Shown here one piece after another: positions 1 through 11,045 of a stretch of 64,000 bases of DNA. The number at the start of each line of letters is the position of its first letter. The stretch's first letter is position 1. The position numbers and the translations under genes were made by a program. Source of the stretch: Pardosa pseudoannulata (lineage: Eukaryota; Arthropoda; Arachnida; Araneae; Lycosidae); contig CM063500.1 of assembly GCA_032207245.1 (NCBI GenBank), positions 20,218,024-20,282,023 on the forward strand, read 5' to 3'. Under the pieces are notes generated by a model, which searched no databases, was not told where the DNA came from, and saw only the letters and a list, made by a program, of their open reading frames with translations.

Positions 1-766
1 TCTGATTAATTTCTGAAAATTTTGAATAATATGCCTTTTAGATCAAAATTTTCAAAAATAAAGAGGAAAATGATTATCCTTATAAAATAAATTGTTGAAA
101 TTTAAATTTATAAAGAAAGATTAAGAAATTGAACTTTTTTTTCCTAGAAAATCAACACACATAGTGATATATGTGTGTTTTTATTATTTTATACAGAACA
201 CTCTTAGATTTGCAACTCTATAATAAGGTGATATATTTAAAAACATAATGAAATATCAATGTTTGGTAAACGATGTATCACAGTATTAAAATTCAGACGT
301 CATCCAGCTCTAGTTCCGACGTCTGGAAATTAATCTAAATATAATTTTTAATTTAAATTAGTAGCGTTTACTTTTTCGGAAAATTTTGTGTGATGTTCAG
401 AAAATCTCCTTAAACATAGAATCACGCATGATTTCCAGTTTAAAATGGACTAAATTCCAAGGGAAAAAAAGCACCGTAAAGTTTAATATTTATAGCTTTT
501 TAAATTATTCATCTAAAATAAAGGTTAAATTTGTTTAAAAGTTGAAGCATATATAGTTAGGAGGTCTTTTTCTTTACGCATTCATAATGCATTTACTTTT
601 ATTTGGGTTTCAAGGTAAAGATTCTAGCAAGTTATTTACTGCAATGTTAATTTCTATTTCTTTGTAGTTTTCGAAATAATTTATTGTGCTACAATCTATT
701 AAATTTATTTTTTAGCTGCTTCTTTTAAGTTTAGTTTTTGTTAATTTTATAAAAATTAATCTAAAA
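1..766. other. AT-rich sequence, nothing recognised
   Basis: A small hairpin, aacacacata/tatgtgtgtt, lies at about 154-177. No gene or repeat family was identified. Confidence 0.45.
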
Positions 767-1650
767 AGTTATTAGAATGCACTACTTTCAAGTTAATGCT
801 TTTAAATTTCTAACTTTGCTAATGCTGATAACTAATACCCTTCTTAAATTTAATTATATCTGAGCTAATATTTATTTAGGGAATTTTGCGAGTTTTTATC
901 TTGGGGAATGTCAGTGAATTTATCAAGCAAGTTTTGCTGGGAACAACACTACATTAAGTTCATTCCACGCTGCTGCGTTTATTCTTAGGCACTCTCATTT
1001 TTTTGCAAACTCATTCTTATGAATGATTTATATTAATCATTAATGATGCGTTATCAGTTTTAGTTATTAGAAGTTATTCGAATGTACTACTTTCAATTTA
1101 ATGCTATTAAATTTCTAACTTTGCTAATACTAAAAACTAATACCCTTTTTAAATTTAATTATATCTGAGCTAATATTGTGTCATTTATTTAGAGAATTTT
1201 GTGAGTTTTTGTCTTGAGAAATGTCAGTGAATTTATCAAGCAAGTTTAGCCGGGAACACTACATTAAGTTCGTTCCACTCTGCTGCGTTTATTCATAGGC
1301 ACTCTCAATTTTTGCAAATTCATTCTTATGAATGATTTATATTAATCATTAATGATGCATTATTAGTTTTAGTTATTAGAAGTTATTAGAATGTACTACT
1401 TTCAAGTTAATGCTATTAAATTTCTAAATTTGCTAATGCTGATAATAACTAATACCCTTTTTAAATTTAATTATATCTGAGCTAATATTGTGTCATTTAT
1501 TTAGAGAATTTAGAGAATTTTATTTAGAAAGTTTTGCTGGGAACACTACATTAAGTTCGTTCCACTATGCTGCGTATATTCATAGGCACTCTCAATTTTT
1601 TGCAACCTGATTATTATGAATGATTTATATTAATCATTAATGATGCGTGC
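767..1650. repeat. Tandem array, about 2.9 copies of a 306-bp unit
   Basis: The phrase beginning agttatt(a/c)gaatg(c/t)actac recurs at about 767, 1072 and 1381, giving periods of about 306 and 308 bp. Each unit also has the blocks ctgagctaatatt, acactacattaagttc and aggcactctca, and ends in an inverted repeat AATGATT...AATCATT (hairpin-forming). The third unit has lost the gtgagtttttgtcttgag block and duplicated tttagagaat. The copies are clearly alignable but diverged. No coding capacity is seen. It could be a minisatellite/satellite seed or the internal repeats of an unidentified element. Confidence 0.9.
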
Positions 1651-2637
1651 GCAGCTGTAGGTTAGTTGCATGTCTAAATTTGTAAAAGTGGTAACTTGCA
1701 TGGGTAAGAGTTCCTTTGAAAGTCAGGAAAAAATGTCCCACAAAAAATCAAAATGGTATATAGTAACACAAGTATAAAATTAAATAGGGTCCTTTGTTTA
1801 TTTTTTTAAATTTCTGTTTTTGTTTTGTTAGAATTGAACGTTGTTTCCAACAATGTCTTAGATGTCGGAAGATTGTAACTCTTCTGTGATCAGATAATAC
1901 GTGTATAATGTAATTTAGTGCAATTGACTTAATCGTGGAACTTTTTAAGTATTATACTGTTTAAACTTTTATTATTTTGTAAATATAACTTGTATAAATG
2001 AATGATTAAATATAAAATATAATGTTTTGAGCTTGAAAATAGCTGACTAGAAAAGTTAATAGGAATTCGACCAATGGAAGAATAAATGGTAAAATTTAAA
2101 TGTATGTTTTAATTTGGTTTTCAGGGTATTAGATCATTAAGTACCTAGATACTATAACTGAACTTGTAATTATTGTCTTTCAAATATTTTTCTGCTAGAG
2201 TAATTTAATTTTGGTTAATTTAATCTTTGGTAATGTACTTAATAGTAAAACATAAAATGATTGATTTCATATTGAAAATAAGAACTGTTTAGTAAATAAA
2301 TATAAAATATTTTATTAGGAAATAGTGTGTGATAGATTGTGACCAAATCTGAAAGCTTGTATATATTATGAATAATTATGTGTGAAGAAAATAGATTTAA
2401 TATATGTTTAATTTGACATCACTATTTGTGCACTGAGTTTGTAACTATTCAGTGTAAACGCCATATTAAAATTTTTGAATAAAAAACAAGGCTTTCAACT
2501 TGGAAATGATAAACTTCTTTATGAAGTTGACTATGAATTCTCAGCAATTTTAGTCCTGTTCCAGTGAAAGTGTGAAAAATCTGCTCATAATTTTGTGAAA
2601 TTGGCGTTTCAGAATTGGTCCTGTTTTGCGAATTTGT
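1651..2637. other. AT-rich sequence, nothing recognised
   Basis: No open frame of interest and no repeat structure noticed. Confidence 0.45.
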
Positions 2638-3237
2638 AAAAACAGGGTCCTGTTTTTGAGAAAATATACAAATTTACGAATCTGAAAATAGAACTAAGTT
2701 CTGTTTTAGAGAAACTCTTATTTAAATAAACATTATATTTATGTATATATAAACATGTTCAGATTTATAAATTTTATTTATTCAGGGATACAATAATTTA
2801 TTCAATTTTTAGATTAATATAGATTTTTGGAAAAATCGGTTTCTCTTAGGAAAAAAAATGTGAAAAGTACGTATTTAAAAATTAAAATGTTATGAAAGGT
2901 TCATTTGAAAATGAGTTCGGATATTTTGTTCGTTAACGGAACCAAATTTTGCCTTAACAGACTCCCGATATTTTTTTATACGACATATAGATTTTTATTT
3001 TCGAAAATGTAAGTTATTAAAATTTTTAAAAATGTAAAAAATAACTATTTATAGATAAATATATAAAAATCAATCGGCATATTTTCATATGTACACTTCT
3101 AAAAACTGTTTTCCATTTCTCTTTTAAATTTAAATTATACAAAATATTGACATTTAAAAAATTACAATTTTGAAAGAATGAGTTGCATAACGCAACATGT
3201 CTTACATACAGTTTTCTATTTTTGAAAAAAAATTCAA
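2638..3237. repeat. Dispersed repeat, copy 1 (second copy at 17984-18516)
   Basis: From aaaaacaggg to the tail ctatttttgaaaaaa this interval aligns along its whole length with 17984-18516, in the same orientation. Shared stretches include gagaaaatatacaaattta, ttttccatttctctttta, tacaaaatattgaca and gaaagaatgagttgcataa. Copy 1 is about 600 bp and copy 2 about 530 bp; the difference is many small deletions spread through copy 2. No terminal inverted repeats or coding frame were recognised, so the class is unknown. Confidence 0.85.
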
Positions 3238-3846
3238 TGTTCTTTGCGTTGAGGGTTTTAGTGAAAGTTCCGAACACTTTAAGGAAAACGTAATTCTGTA
3301 ATTTTTTTTAATATTCCCTTGCCAATTTTTCTATATTTTCATCCTCCCCGTGCAACTTAGCAGTTTTGAAACAGGTGGGGTGTTATGGCTTACCCGTGTC
3401 AGTTACTCATATCTGCTGGCGCATACCGAATGGGAAGAGTGCTCTTGCGTCATCTTTTTCCAAAAAGCTAACAAAGACGTAAAGAATTATAAATTAGAAT
3501 GTGATGTTTAGGCAGATCTAAAGAATAGTTGAATCAAAATAATGGTGAAATCTCTTTTATGGTTTTTATGGAACCTAGGACGTTCTTAACTTTTCAAATC
3601 TTTATTTTTTAGTTATTTAAATATAACAGGTTTTTTGCTTATTTCAAAAATCTGTAGTTTTCACAGGAATAGACTTAACCCCAAGTTAATGAGTATAATA
3701 CAATGTAAACAACCTTAGTCATGTGCAGAAAATTATAAAGCCATTTCGGTTTTTCTTAAAATGCGTGCTTTCAGTCATAAGGTACGCTTTTTTTTTTATA
3801 AATCCTGTGAAAGACAGGAAATTTTGAATGATTATAATTTCTTTTT

Positions 3847-4364
3847 TTTAACCCTTTGACTACCCCCACATGAGATAACTATATTATGAACGTTAGATAT
3901 TACTTATGTCTAACTGAAATATATAACTAAACTTGTGGCTAAGCTATATTTGTGAGGGTGGGGTTCAATGAAAACATCTTTTTAGTGCAAAATATAGTTT
4001 AATTACATAAAATCTTAGCTTGCACACAAAACAATTAAAGGAAAAAAATATAAGTTAAACAGACAAAATATACATAATTAAAATAGTTAACACAATTAGA
4101 ACCAGGGGAGGTCAAAGTGTTGCAGCGCCTCTGAAGTCCGTAAGGCCAACTGACTTTTTTGGGGAAAGTCTTCTCTTACGTGTGTGTTTGTTTTTGTACA
4201 GGTGACAGCACGGTGCTGTGGCGAAGTACATTTGTTACAAACTGATTATTTTCTGCTTAAAATATAGCTCATGTGATATATAATTAGCTATACAAGCGTA
4301 TAAAAAATTAAATGTGTATTACATATACTATCTACACATAAAAGGACAAGTAAAGGGTTAGTAA
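3847..4364. mobile_element. Candidate piggyBac-like MITE, TTAA target
   Basis: The left end is TTAA followed by CCCTTTGACTAC. The right end is GTAAAGGG followed by TTAG, so the outer inverted repeat is CCCTTT/AAAGGG and the right-hand target has one change from TTAA. It is about 510 bp, with no transposase. It lies next to another element with the same end type (4694-5237), which supports the reading. Assignment to piggyBac is by end structure only. Confidence 0.5.
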
Positions 4365-4693
4365 TATCTTTTCATTTATGAAATTTGTAAAAAAAATGCG
4401 CTTTTTTCAAATTTAAAAATGTTTTAATTCGATTAATTTTTATAAAATGTAATACTTAACACAATGGAATAAAATTATTTCACTTAAAACTAAATATATT
4501 TTTATTAATAGTAAAGTATTGTTCAAAAGTAACAGAAAATGTCTTAAGCGTACTTATGGCCAAGTATTAACTACTTTTTATGTTCAGTGCTAGATTGATT
4601 CTTTATATTTAGTTTAAAAATGAAAAGTATTAAAATGCTCAGTAATATAAGATAAGTAAGTATTTGTTTTATATTTTATGCTAAACTAGGTTG

Positions 4694-5237
4694 CATTAAC
4701 CCTTTACCGGACAGTGGTTTCACAGCGAAACCTATTGTTAAAATTTTTTTCTCTAATTTTTGGAGATACATGAATGTTCTTTTATCGATTTTTTTATGTT
4801 TTTAATATTTAAAACATACAATAGATGATAGTACTGCATTTAATTTATTTTTTCTTCTGAAATATATATTTTTTTACTTGTTAAAACTTAAAAGTTAGTA
4901 ATTCGATTTTTTTACTTATGATCCCAAACAAAAATATCTATTCAAACAACACTTATAAATTGTTGAACTATTTATTTATTATACTTTTTTAAGAACACTT
5001 ATTTTTTTGTTTTTAGAATATAATTAAAATTTTAAAAAGTATTGTGTTCACGCTGTACAAGGGGGTGTTTTTGTCAGTTGACCCCCCTCAATCCCTCCTA
5101 TGGTATCCTCTAAGGCCATCCCCTCTAAGAATTTAAAAAAAATTAAAACATTTTGCATTTATAAAACTTATAATATTTATAAACTAATTTCATTAATTTC
5201 CAAAGAATTTATGTAGGTGACCTTTAAAGGGTTAATG
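4694..5237. mobile_element. Candidate piggyBac-like MITE with TTAA on both sides
   Basis: The left boundary is TTAA plus CCCTTTACCGGACAG. The right boundary is CCTTTAAAGGG plus TTAA. The ends are inverted copies over CCCTTTA/TAAAGGG and both flanks are exact TTAA, the hallmark target of piggyBac transposons. It is about 540 bp with no coding capacity, so a non-autonomous copy. Ends of this kind are short and AT-rich, so chance cannot be wholly excluded. Confidence 0.6.
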
Positions 5238-5313
5238 TAGTAGATTAATTAAGAAATTTCGTTCAGCTTAAAATATTGAAGTTTTTATAAGTGAAAGATT
5301 TCACATGTGAAGT

Positions 5314-6058
5314 CAGTGGCGTACCCAGAAATTAGTTTTTTTTGGGGGGGATGCATATTGTCATTGCCAACAAGGGCACCCATATGGAAAGTGCAGAAGG
5401 GACTTGAGTTACCCCCCTCCATTTTGCAAAGTCAGTTCTTTAAACTAAATTTGACACTAAAATATGCAAATATAACATGTATATACACATTTTAATCTCA
5501 GACTCCTCCTCCCTCCTAAATTCTCTAATATAGGCGCCTATAATTGCCATGACAAAATAGACTTCTTTAATTTAGTATTATCATTATGAAAAAACTAAAG
5601 AACTCATATCAGTCTAATTTCTCCGTTGTAAAACTATTCATGAACGGATATAATTTTGCCGAACGATGGCCGATTGGTTAGGGTGGTGGCCTTTGGAACC
5701 GGAGTTCGTGGGTTCGAATCCCACTGTGGCATGGATGTTCGTAGCCGTTCGGAATTGGCTTTAAGCTGTAGGTCCCGGTCTCATTAGCCCTCGTGTTGCA
5801 AAAAGTAGACCTAAGCACTCCAAACCAAACCTGATATAATTTTTACCAAGTTATAAAATTAAAAAAAAAAAAAAATATGGCCATTTAGGAAAAATAATAG
5901 CAATAGTATGAAAACAAAATTATTTACTTACTAGAATTGATAGAATCCTGTATCATTGAGAATTGATAAAATACCATTTAATGATTGAAAAAAGCAGTGG
6001 AAATTTAAAAAAAGGGGAGGTGCATATGTCCCTTTCACTCCCCCTGGGTACGCCTCTG
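5314..6058. mobile_element. hAT-type non-autonomous element with perfect 8-bp target duplication
   Basis: The left terminus CAGTGGCGTACCCAG and the right terminus, read on the minus strand as CAGAGGCGTACCCAG, are inverted repeats matching at 14 of 15 positions. The immediate flanks are identical 8-mers, tgtgaagt, at 5306-5313 and 6059-6066. CAGNGGCG ends plus an 8-bp duplication are the standard signature of hAT transposons. The 745-bp interval contains a SINE at 5658-5832. Removing it leaves about 570 bp with no transposase, so this is a MITE-class derivative. Confidence 0.9.
5658..5832 (+). mobile_element. tRNA-derived SINE inside the hAT MITE
   Basis: The copy begins gccgaacgatggcc and ends ctccaaaccaaacct. 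A box-like tggccgattgg and an exact B-box ggttcgaatcc (5711-5721) form an internal RNA polymerase III promoter. They lie in a tRNA-like head followed by a body with gtaggtcccggtctcatta and a CAAACC-rich tail instead of poly(A). It is flanked by gatataatttt at 5647-5657 and 5833-5843, an 11-bp target-site duplication. The copy is young: its sequence is close to the copies at 8966 and 34604. Confidence 0.92.
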
Positions 6059-6066
6059 TGTGAAGT

Positions 6067-8631
6067 GGAAAACGTCTCGGTTCTCTTAGAACCACATTTT
6101 TGTGAAAAATCCGCATATTACTTTCGTCAGATTGTGAAAACGGATAATTTCTAAAATTAGTTGTATCAGATTAAAATGTGAGTTAGTAATTTTAATACAG
6201 GGTTCGACTTGAATTAGAAATGTAGAAACTAATAAAAAAAATTAATGTCCGTAAATGTCCTAACACTTGGTGAATTGTTTTTTTTTTTTCCTAAAAAATC
6301 TTTAAATTCCATGAGTTTAGATTTTACGTGTTTCATATTTGCAGCGTGTTCCTTGAAGAGTAGCCAATAGCATAGGCGCCAATGCTTCCGATAAACTCAG
6401 TAGTTTTCCGATTTTCAGCAATATAGTCCGAAGTCGAAAAATTCCCTACAAATTCCGTTCTCGTTTTGTTCTTTCCTATGTCGATAATTCTGTATTCCAG
6501 CAAGAAGTAAAACAGGATAAGCGAGTATTCAGCCAAGTTTATCAAAATCAGAACTTAGACAATATCTGTCTAATAAAATATTAAAACAGTTATTGATTGT
6601 GAAATGCAGTAAAAGTTTAAAATGTTTTGAAAAAGAGTTTGACAAACAATTTTTGAAAATAGCAAAATCTTGTACACAGCATTTGTAAATGCTAAATACT
6701 AGTATGTTTTTTGTTTTATATATTGGATAAGCAATATTACCATTTTTCACTTTTTAGTTATGTTCTATATATACACTAAAAAATGTTATTTTAAGAAAAC
6801 TACAGATGTTTTAAAAAACCTTTAAAGCATTTGTGAATACTAAAGTAATATATCTTTCATAGATTAAATAAACCTTGCCATTTTCTCCTATTTTTCCCAT
6901 TTTAAGATATATATTTTTATCTATATACTAAAAAGTGTCGTTACTGCGATAAACTACAAATTTTTCTCTTTTGGAAGTTGACACCTATGCACTAGTATTC
7001 TTCAAGGTAGTAAATCATAGTATTAAAAGTTTTTCAGTAACAACTTTGTTCATCTGTCGTTTTTTTAATTTTTTTTCCACGGACATTAACAAGTCTTTTA
7101 ATAGTCAGTGAATGAAATTGTACATCCACGAGGAATGTTATGGGCAAATTTTTTTTCAGTCGGTTGTTATATTTTCATTTTTTTAACTACAGTGTTGTTT
7201 ATGCTAATTTCTAGAAATACATCCTGTATTTTCTCCTTATCATTTTGGTTTAGTATTTTTACTATTTCTATTTCAAAAATGCTTAATTGGTTTATTTTAA
7301 AACTGTCTCTTAATTTTTACTTTCATTAACTATTAAATTTTAGTTTAGTGTTGCTTAAACAATTCAGGATGCAAATGTCTGCTTGAAATTGTGATACAGC
7401 TATTGTATGTTTTAAAATTTTCTGAAATTTTATAATAGGTCCTGAAATTTGATTTGTAGCTAGTACTAAGCTTGTATCAATAACTGGTAGGGATATATAA
7501 TCAAACACAAAGCTTTAAATATAATATCTGTCAGTTTATTTCAGTAGTATGTGTGTGATAACAACCAGAGGAATATTAAGATCCTCTTGTTCGCGGTACA
7601 AGAAAACCAACGTAATATGCGATTAAGTATTTGAAATAATTTTTGTTATACTACCAATTCTGACTATTAAGAAAACTTTATTTTAAAGCTCAGATACATA
7701 AATATAGATTCTCCTGTACCCAAAATAGACCTAGAATACTGTACCTAGAATAAATAATCTTTATAGAGTTTGCAGATTCATGTAATTCCGTTGCACGGTT
7801 TTCATTCTATCCTTGAGATTTTGTTCAAGGGTAAAAATAAACAAAATGAACTCAGTTGTATCCGAATTCGATCATTAAGTTGATCAAGCGTTTTGTTCAG
7901 CGTTTTATTTATAATGTTCTCAATCTTATATTGAGGCCAGTTTGCTGTACCTTTCTGTTTTTCTTAAAAATGTGATGTTATCTGAAGAAGCTATTTTTTT
8001 CTCAGTAAGCTTTGTCTACAATTTCTTTTTTCAGAACATATAAATGAATATGAATATATTTTTCTCAGATTACTATTTTGATTGGTCGTCACGCTTAACT
8101 CTCATTGGATCTTGAGATTGCATTCCAATCTCTCGAATTAAAGAGATTGCTCATTTCTGATCGAGTCTCCGTTGTAAATGAATGTCAAAGACGTATTTGT
8201 AGGGGTTCGAAGGGTGGGGATGGAGATCCTGGTTCCAACCCTAAATAATTTCAATGAATACATTGCAAGATTTTTAAAAATTAGTTAAAATTTGTATTCA
8301 TTACTTGTTTTACTGCAAGCATTGAAAAATAGTTTTCAACCCTGAAAATAGTAAAAAAATTTCTTGCTAATAGAACTAGTCACAAGATATTGTCAAATTT
8401 AGATTTTCTTTTGGTGCATATAGATGTGACTATAAATACAGATGAGGGTTTGAACAAGCTGGTCTTAAAATCTCAAAATACAAATAATTTACTAATATAA
8501 AACGGTAGTATATAAATTATTGATTATGCCATTCTTTTTTCGAATTTTTTTCACTCAAAGTTTGTAATTTTGTAAAAGGAAAATAAAAAGATAAGTCACA
8601 ATTTCTTTCTCTATTTTTTTTTTAAATTTTC
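6067..8631. other. AT-rich intergenic sequence with one diverged tandem duplication
   Basis: At 6680-6808 and 6828-6962 there are two related blocks, each with gcatttgt(a/g)aat(g/a)cta, a ccattttt... stretch, a ctatatatac/ctatatact motif, actaaaaa(a/g)tgt and aaactaca, spaced about 148 bp apart. Similar text (tatatactt, agaagttga) recurs at 24838-25095, so it is a dispersed family. The rest shows no gene or clear repeat. Confidence 0.5.
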
Positions 8632-9160
8632 ATAACCCCTTAATTCAGTTTTTTTATTTCGAAAAAGGCCGGCCAAAAAAAGGTCAATTTTTTTAATGTA
8701 GAAAACACAATTTAGAACGTTGAATTTAGAAAAAAATATATTTTATACTTGAATAAGTAAGTGTTATATCTTACAATCCCATGTAAATGATAAATATCAA
8801 TAAAACGATTTTTTTTCTTTCACATTGTTATTTTCAATGTTAAATTGTATTCGAGTGTGGAAAATTATAGCAACATAAAGTACAACGCCGCTCGAATTAT
8901 CTCAAGTGTGCACAACTGGGCCAGATTAGCGCGCTCGAGTTAACTCGAGCGTACACGTTAAGGGGGCTGAACGATGGCCGAATGGTTAGGGTGCTGGCCT
9001 TCGGATCCGGAGTTCGTGGGTTCGAATCCCACTACGACATGGATGTTCGTAGCCGTTCGGAATCGGCTTTAAGCAGTAGGTCCCGGTCTCATTAGCCCTC
9101 ATGTTGCAAAAAGTAGACCGTAGCTCTCCAAAAAACCAAACCAAACACGTTAAGGGGTTA
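8632..9160. mobile_element. Candidate piggyBac-like MITE interrupted by a SINE
   Basis: The left end ATAA-CCCCTTAA and the right end TTAAGGGG-TTAA form an inverted pair, CCCCTTAA/TTAAGGGG, with a TTAA target on the right and a one-base variant on the left. Between 8932 and 8951 lies an exact 20-bp palindrome, and gcgctcgag/ctcgagcgt sequences near the right end make a subterminal hairpin. A SINE (8966-9144) has inserted into the right terminus and duplicated part of it. Confidence 0.55.
8966..9144 (+). mobile_element. tRNA-derived SINE with 13-bp target duplication
   Basis: Full-length copy with A-box-like tggccgaatgg, B-box ggttcgaatcc, the body block taggtcccggtctcattagc and the tail aaaccaaaccaa. 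The sequence acacgttaagggg flanks it at 8953-8965 and 9145-9157 as an exact 13-bp target-site duplication. It was inserted into the right terminus of a TTAA-type MITE. Confidence 0.93.
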
Positions 9161-10649
9161 ATTATCCATAAACTTAGTCTTTAAATTATCTTCAAATATA
9201 TTTTTCGAGATTCAATGAAATTGCGTAGAGCGTTGCAGATCCTTCTTCAACGCATTTATGCATGCAAGCACAACTTGGGATATATGTATGTGTGTAATGA
9301 CGTTTGTATAAGACATGTATGTATGTAGTTTTTTTTTATGAGATTGAAAGTTCATTGTACTTTGGATTAATTCTTTGGATCCTCCAAGAAGAAAAAAAAA
9401 ATTCTGCTACGACACTGATGAATGTTTCTGGTTATATAAAAATTGTCTCCATCCTTAATTTTTCTTCTCTGTAGTTGTATTGTGTTATGAACTCACGAAA
9501 CCGTATTTGAGTATTAAGTATCCCAAAGGTTGATAAAAAACAAATATGCTATAATGTACGTATTCAAAATCTGGTTTCAAAGTCAAAACTTACTGGAATT
9601 ATCGTGTTTATAGACACACGTACAATTTAAAAAATACTTTCAGACTTCAAAATATGAAGATCAATCAAATCTAGAGATCGAATTTTGGTTGACTATAATA
9701 CTTCAACTACCTATATTTAAATTAAAGAAAATAAAAATGCAATGCTAAAAACTACTATCAACAGAACAATAAAAATGTTTTGCTATAATCCACAAGCAGG
9801 TGAATTTATTTTAATTTTTTAATTTGCGTTTTAGTTTAAATTTTATTTTTATTTTAATTTGCAATTTACATTAAATTGCAAATTAAATAACATCCAGATA
9901 CGTCAAAATAACTATCAGTTGTTTTGTACATTACCGAAACATAGTTAATAATAATGGTGCCTTTAAATGGCGCATTTTTAAAATCTTCTAGTCCGGATAA
10001 TATTTATATAGATATTAAATTAATTGGATTTTTATTGTTACGTTACGATATGAAGTTTCATTTATTTCTACATATAATGGTTTCAAAACAATTTTTTTAT
10101 GAAAAAATTTAGCGCGTCCCAATAAGTTAGAAACCACAGACTTGTTTAAATGCAAAGAATGATGCACCCTCCGCTGATCAAAATTTAGCAGATTTCCAAG
10201 AAATATTGCGTAATTCCGATATGTCAGGGAATTTTGGGGGAAATTATCAGGGAAATACAAAATTGCATTCTTCCTAGCTTTATGGTGATGTTTCTTCAAT
10301 TTTGAAGGTTCAGATCCAAAAATAGAAAGTGTAAGTGTATGAATATTTCAGAGGTCTGTCGAGGCAGCGAAAATTGAAGTTTACGAAATTTGGTGACGTA
10401 CATTCCGATTTTTTTTTCTTCTGGGGAAAAATACTGATAGCAGCGTAGAAAAATTGAAGTGCTTTAAGTGCATTACATAATGAGTAGATTCACGTCTGAG
10501 AAACCCCAAATCAAATAAGGGTTTCTCTAGAAAAATATTTCCGCTTGCTTGAATACTAAAATTGTGGGCATATGATTTAGAGATTCAATTTAATAAATAT
10601 TAGAAATGCCAAGGAAGCGGAAGGGGGGGGGGCACAAGATCAACTTTTT
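9161..10649. other. AT-rich intergenic sequence, nothing recognised
   Basis: No gene, repeat family or structured element was recognised. An open frame of 94 codons on the minus strand (10015-10299) has no recognisable motif and no supporting splice or promoter signals. Confidence 0.5.
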
Positions 10650-10790
10650 TTATTTCACGAGGGCTAATAAATCCGGGACTTCCAAATGGTTACGAACATC
10701 CATGCCAAAAGAGGTATTCGGCCCAACGAACTTTGGTACCGAAGAGCAGCATTCTACCCATTCTCCCGTCAAATGTAGTAAAAAATTCAT
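10650..10790 (-). mobile_element. Old, degraded SINE copy
   Basis: Reverse-strand similarity to the SINE family: ccgaagagcagcattct (head), aacatccatgcc (complement of ggcatggatgtt) and cgagggctaata (complement of tattagccctcg). The B-box is destroyed. No target duplication was identified, which fits an old copy. Confidence 0.7.
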
Positions 10791-10794
10791 TATT

Positions 10795-11045
10795 AACCCT
10801 TGAGGACCAGCACGTAAATGCTATATCAGTCGACCGTTGTGAAAACCATTGACATTTACGCCATCTAGTAATTAAATCTAGCATTTAAGAATTAAAATAA
10901 AGCGCTTAGATATCCATTACGCATGTGCTACGCTGGTCTCTCCATATCAACCGGAGATCATCGCGTGGAGGCGACGCTGGACTAATAAGAGTGAAGTGCG
11001 ATTGCTGCGTCGCGTATATGAGACGTTGGTCGCGAAGGGGTTAAA
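10795..11045. mobile_element. Short piggyBac-like MITE with TTAA flanks
   Basis: The left end is TTAACCCTTGAGGACCAGC. The right end read on the minus strand is TTAACCCCTTCGCGACCAACG. The two agree at TTAACCC-TT-----GACCA. Both flanks are TTAA and the interval is about 250 bp with a locally higher GC content (for example around 10929-11040). It has no coding capacity. Confidence 0.65.

Noticed and set aside
767..1650. CRISPR-like array
   Set aside because: The repeats are about 306 bp and contiguous without spacers, in eukaryotic DNA. It is a tandem repeat.
5658..5732. Possible genuine tRNA gene (A and B boxes present)
   Set aside because: The same head is repeated with a common body and tail at about ten places with target duplications, and no good cloverleaf acceptor stem pairs across it. 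It is a SINE.
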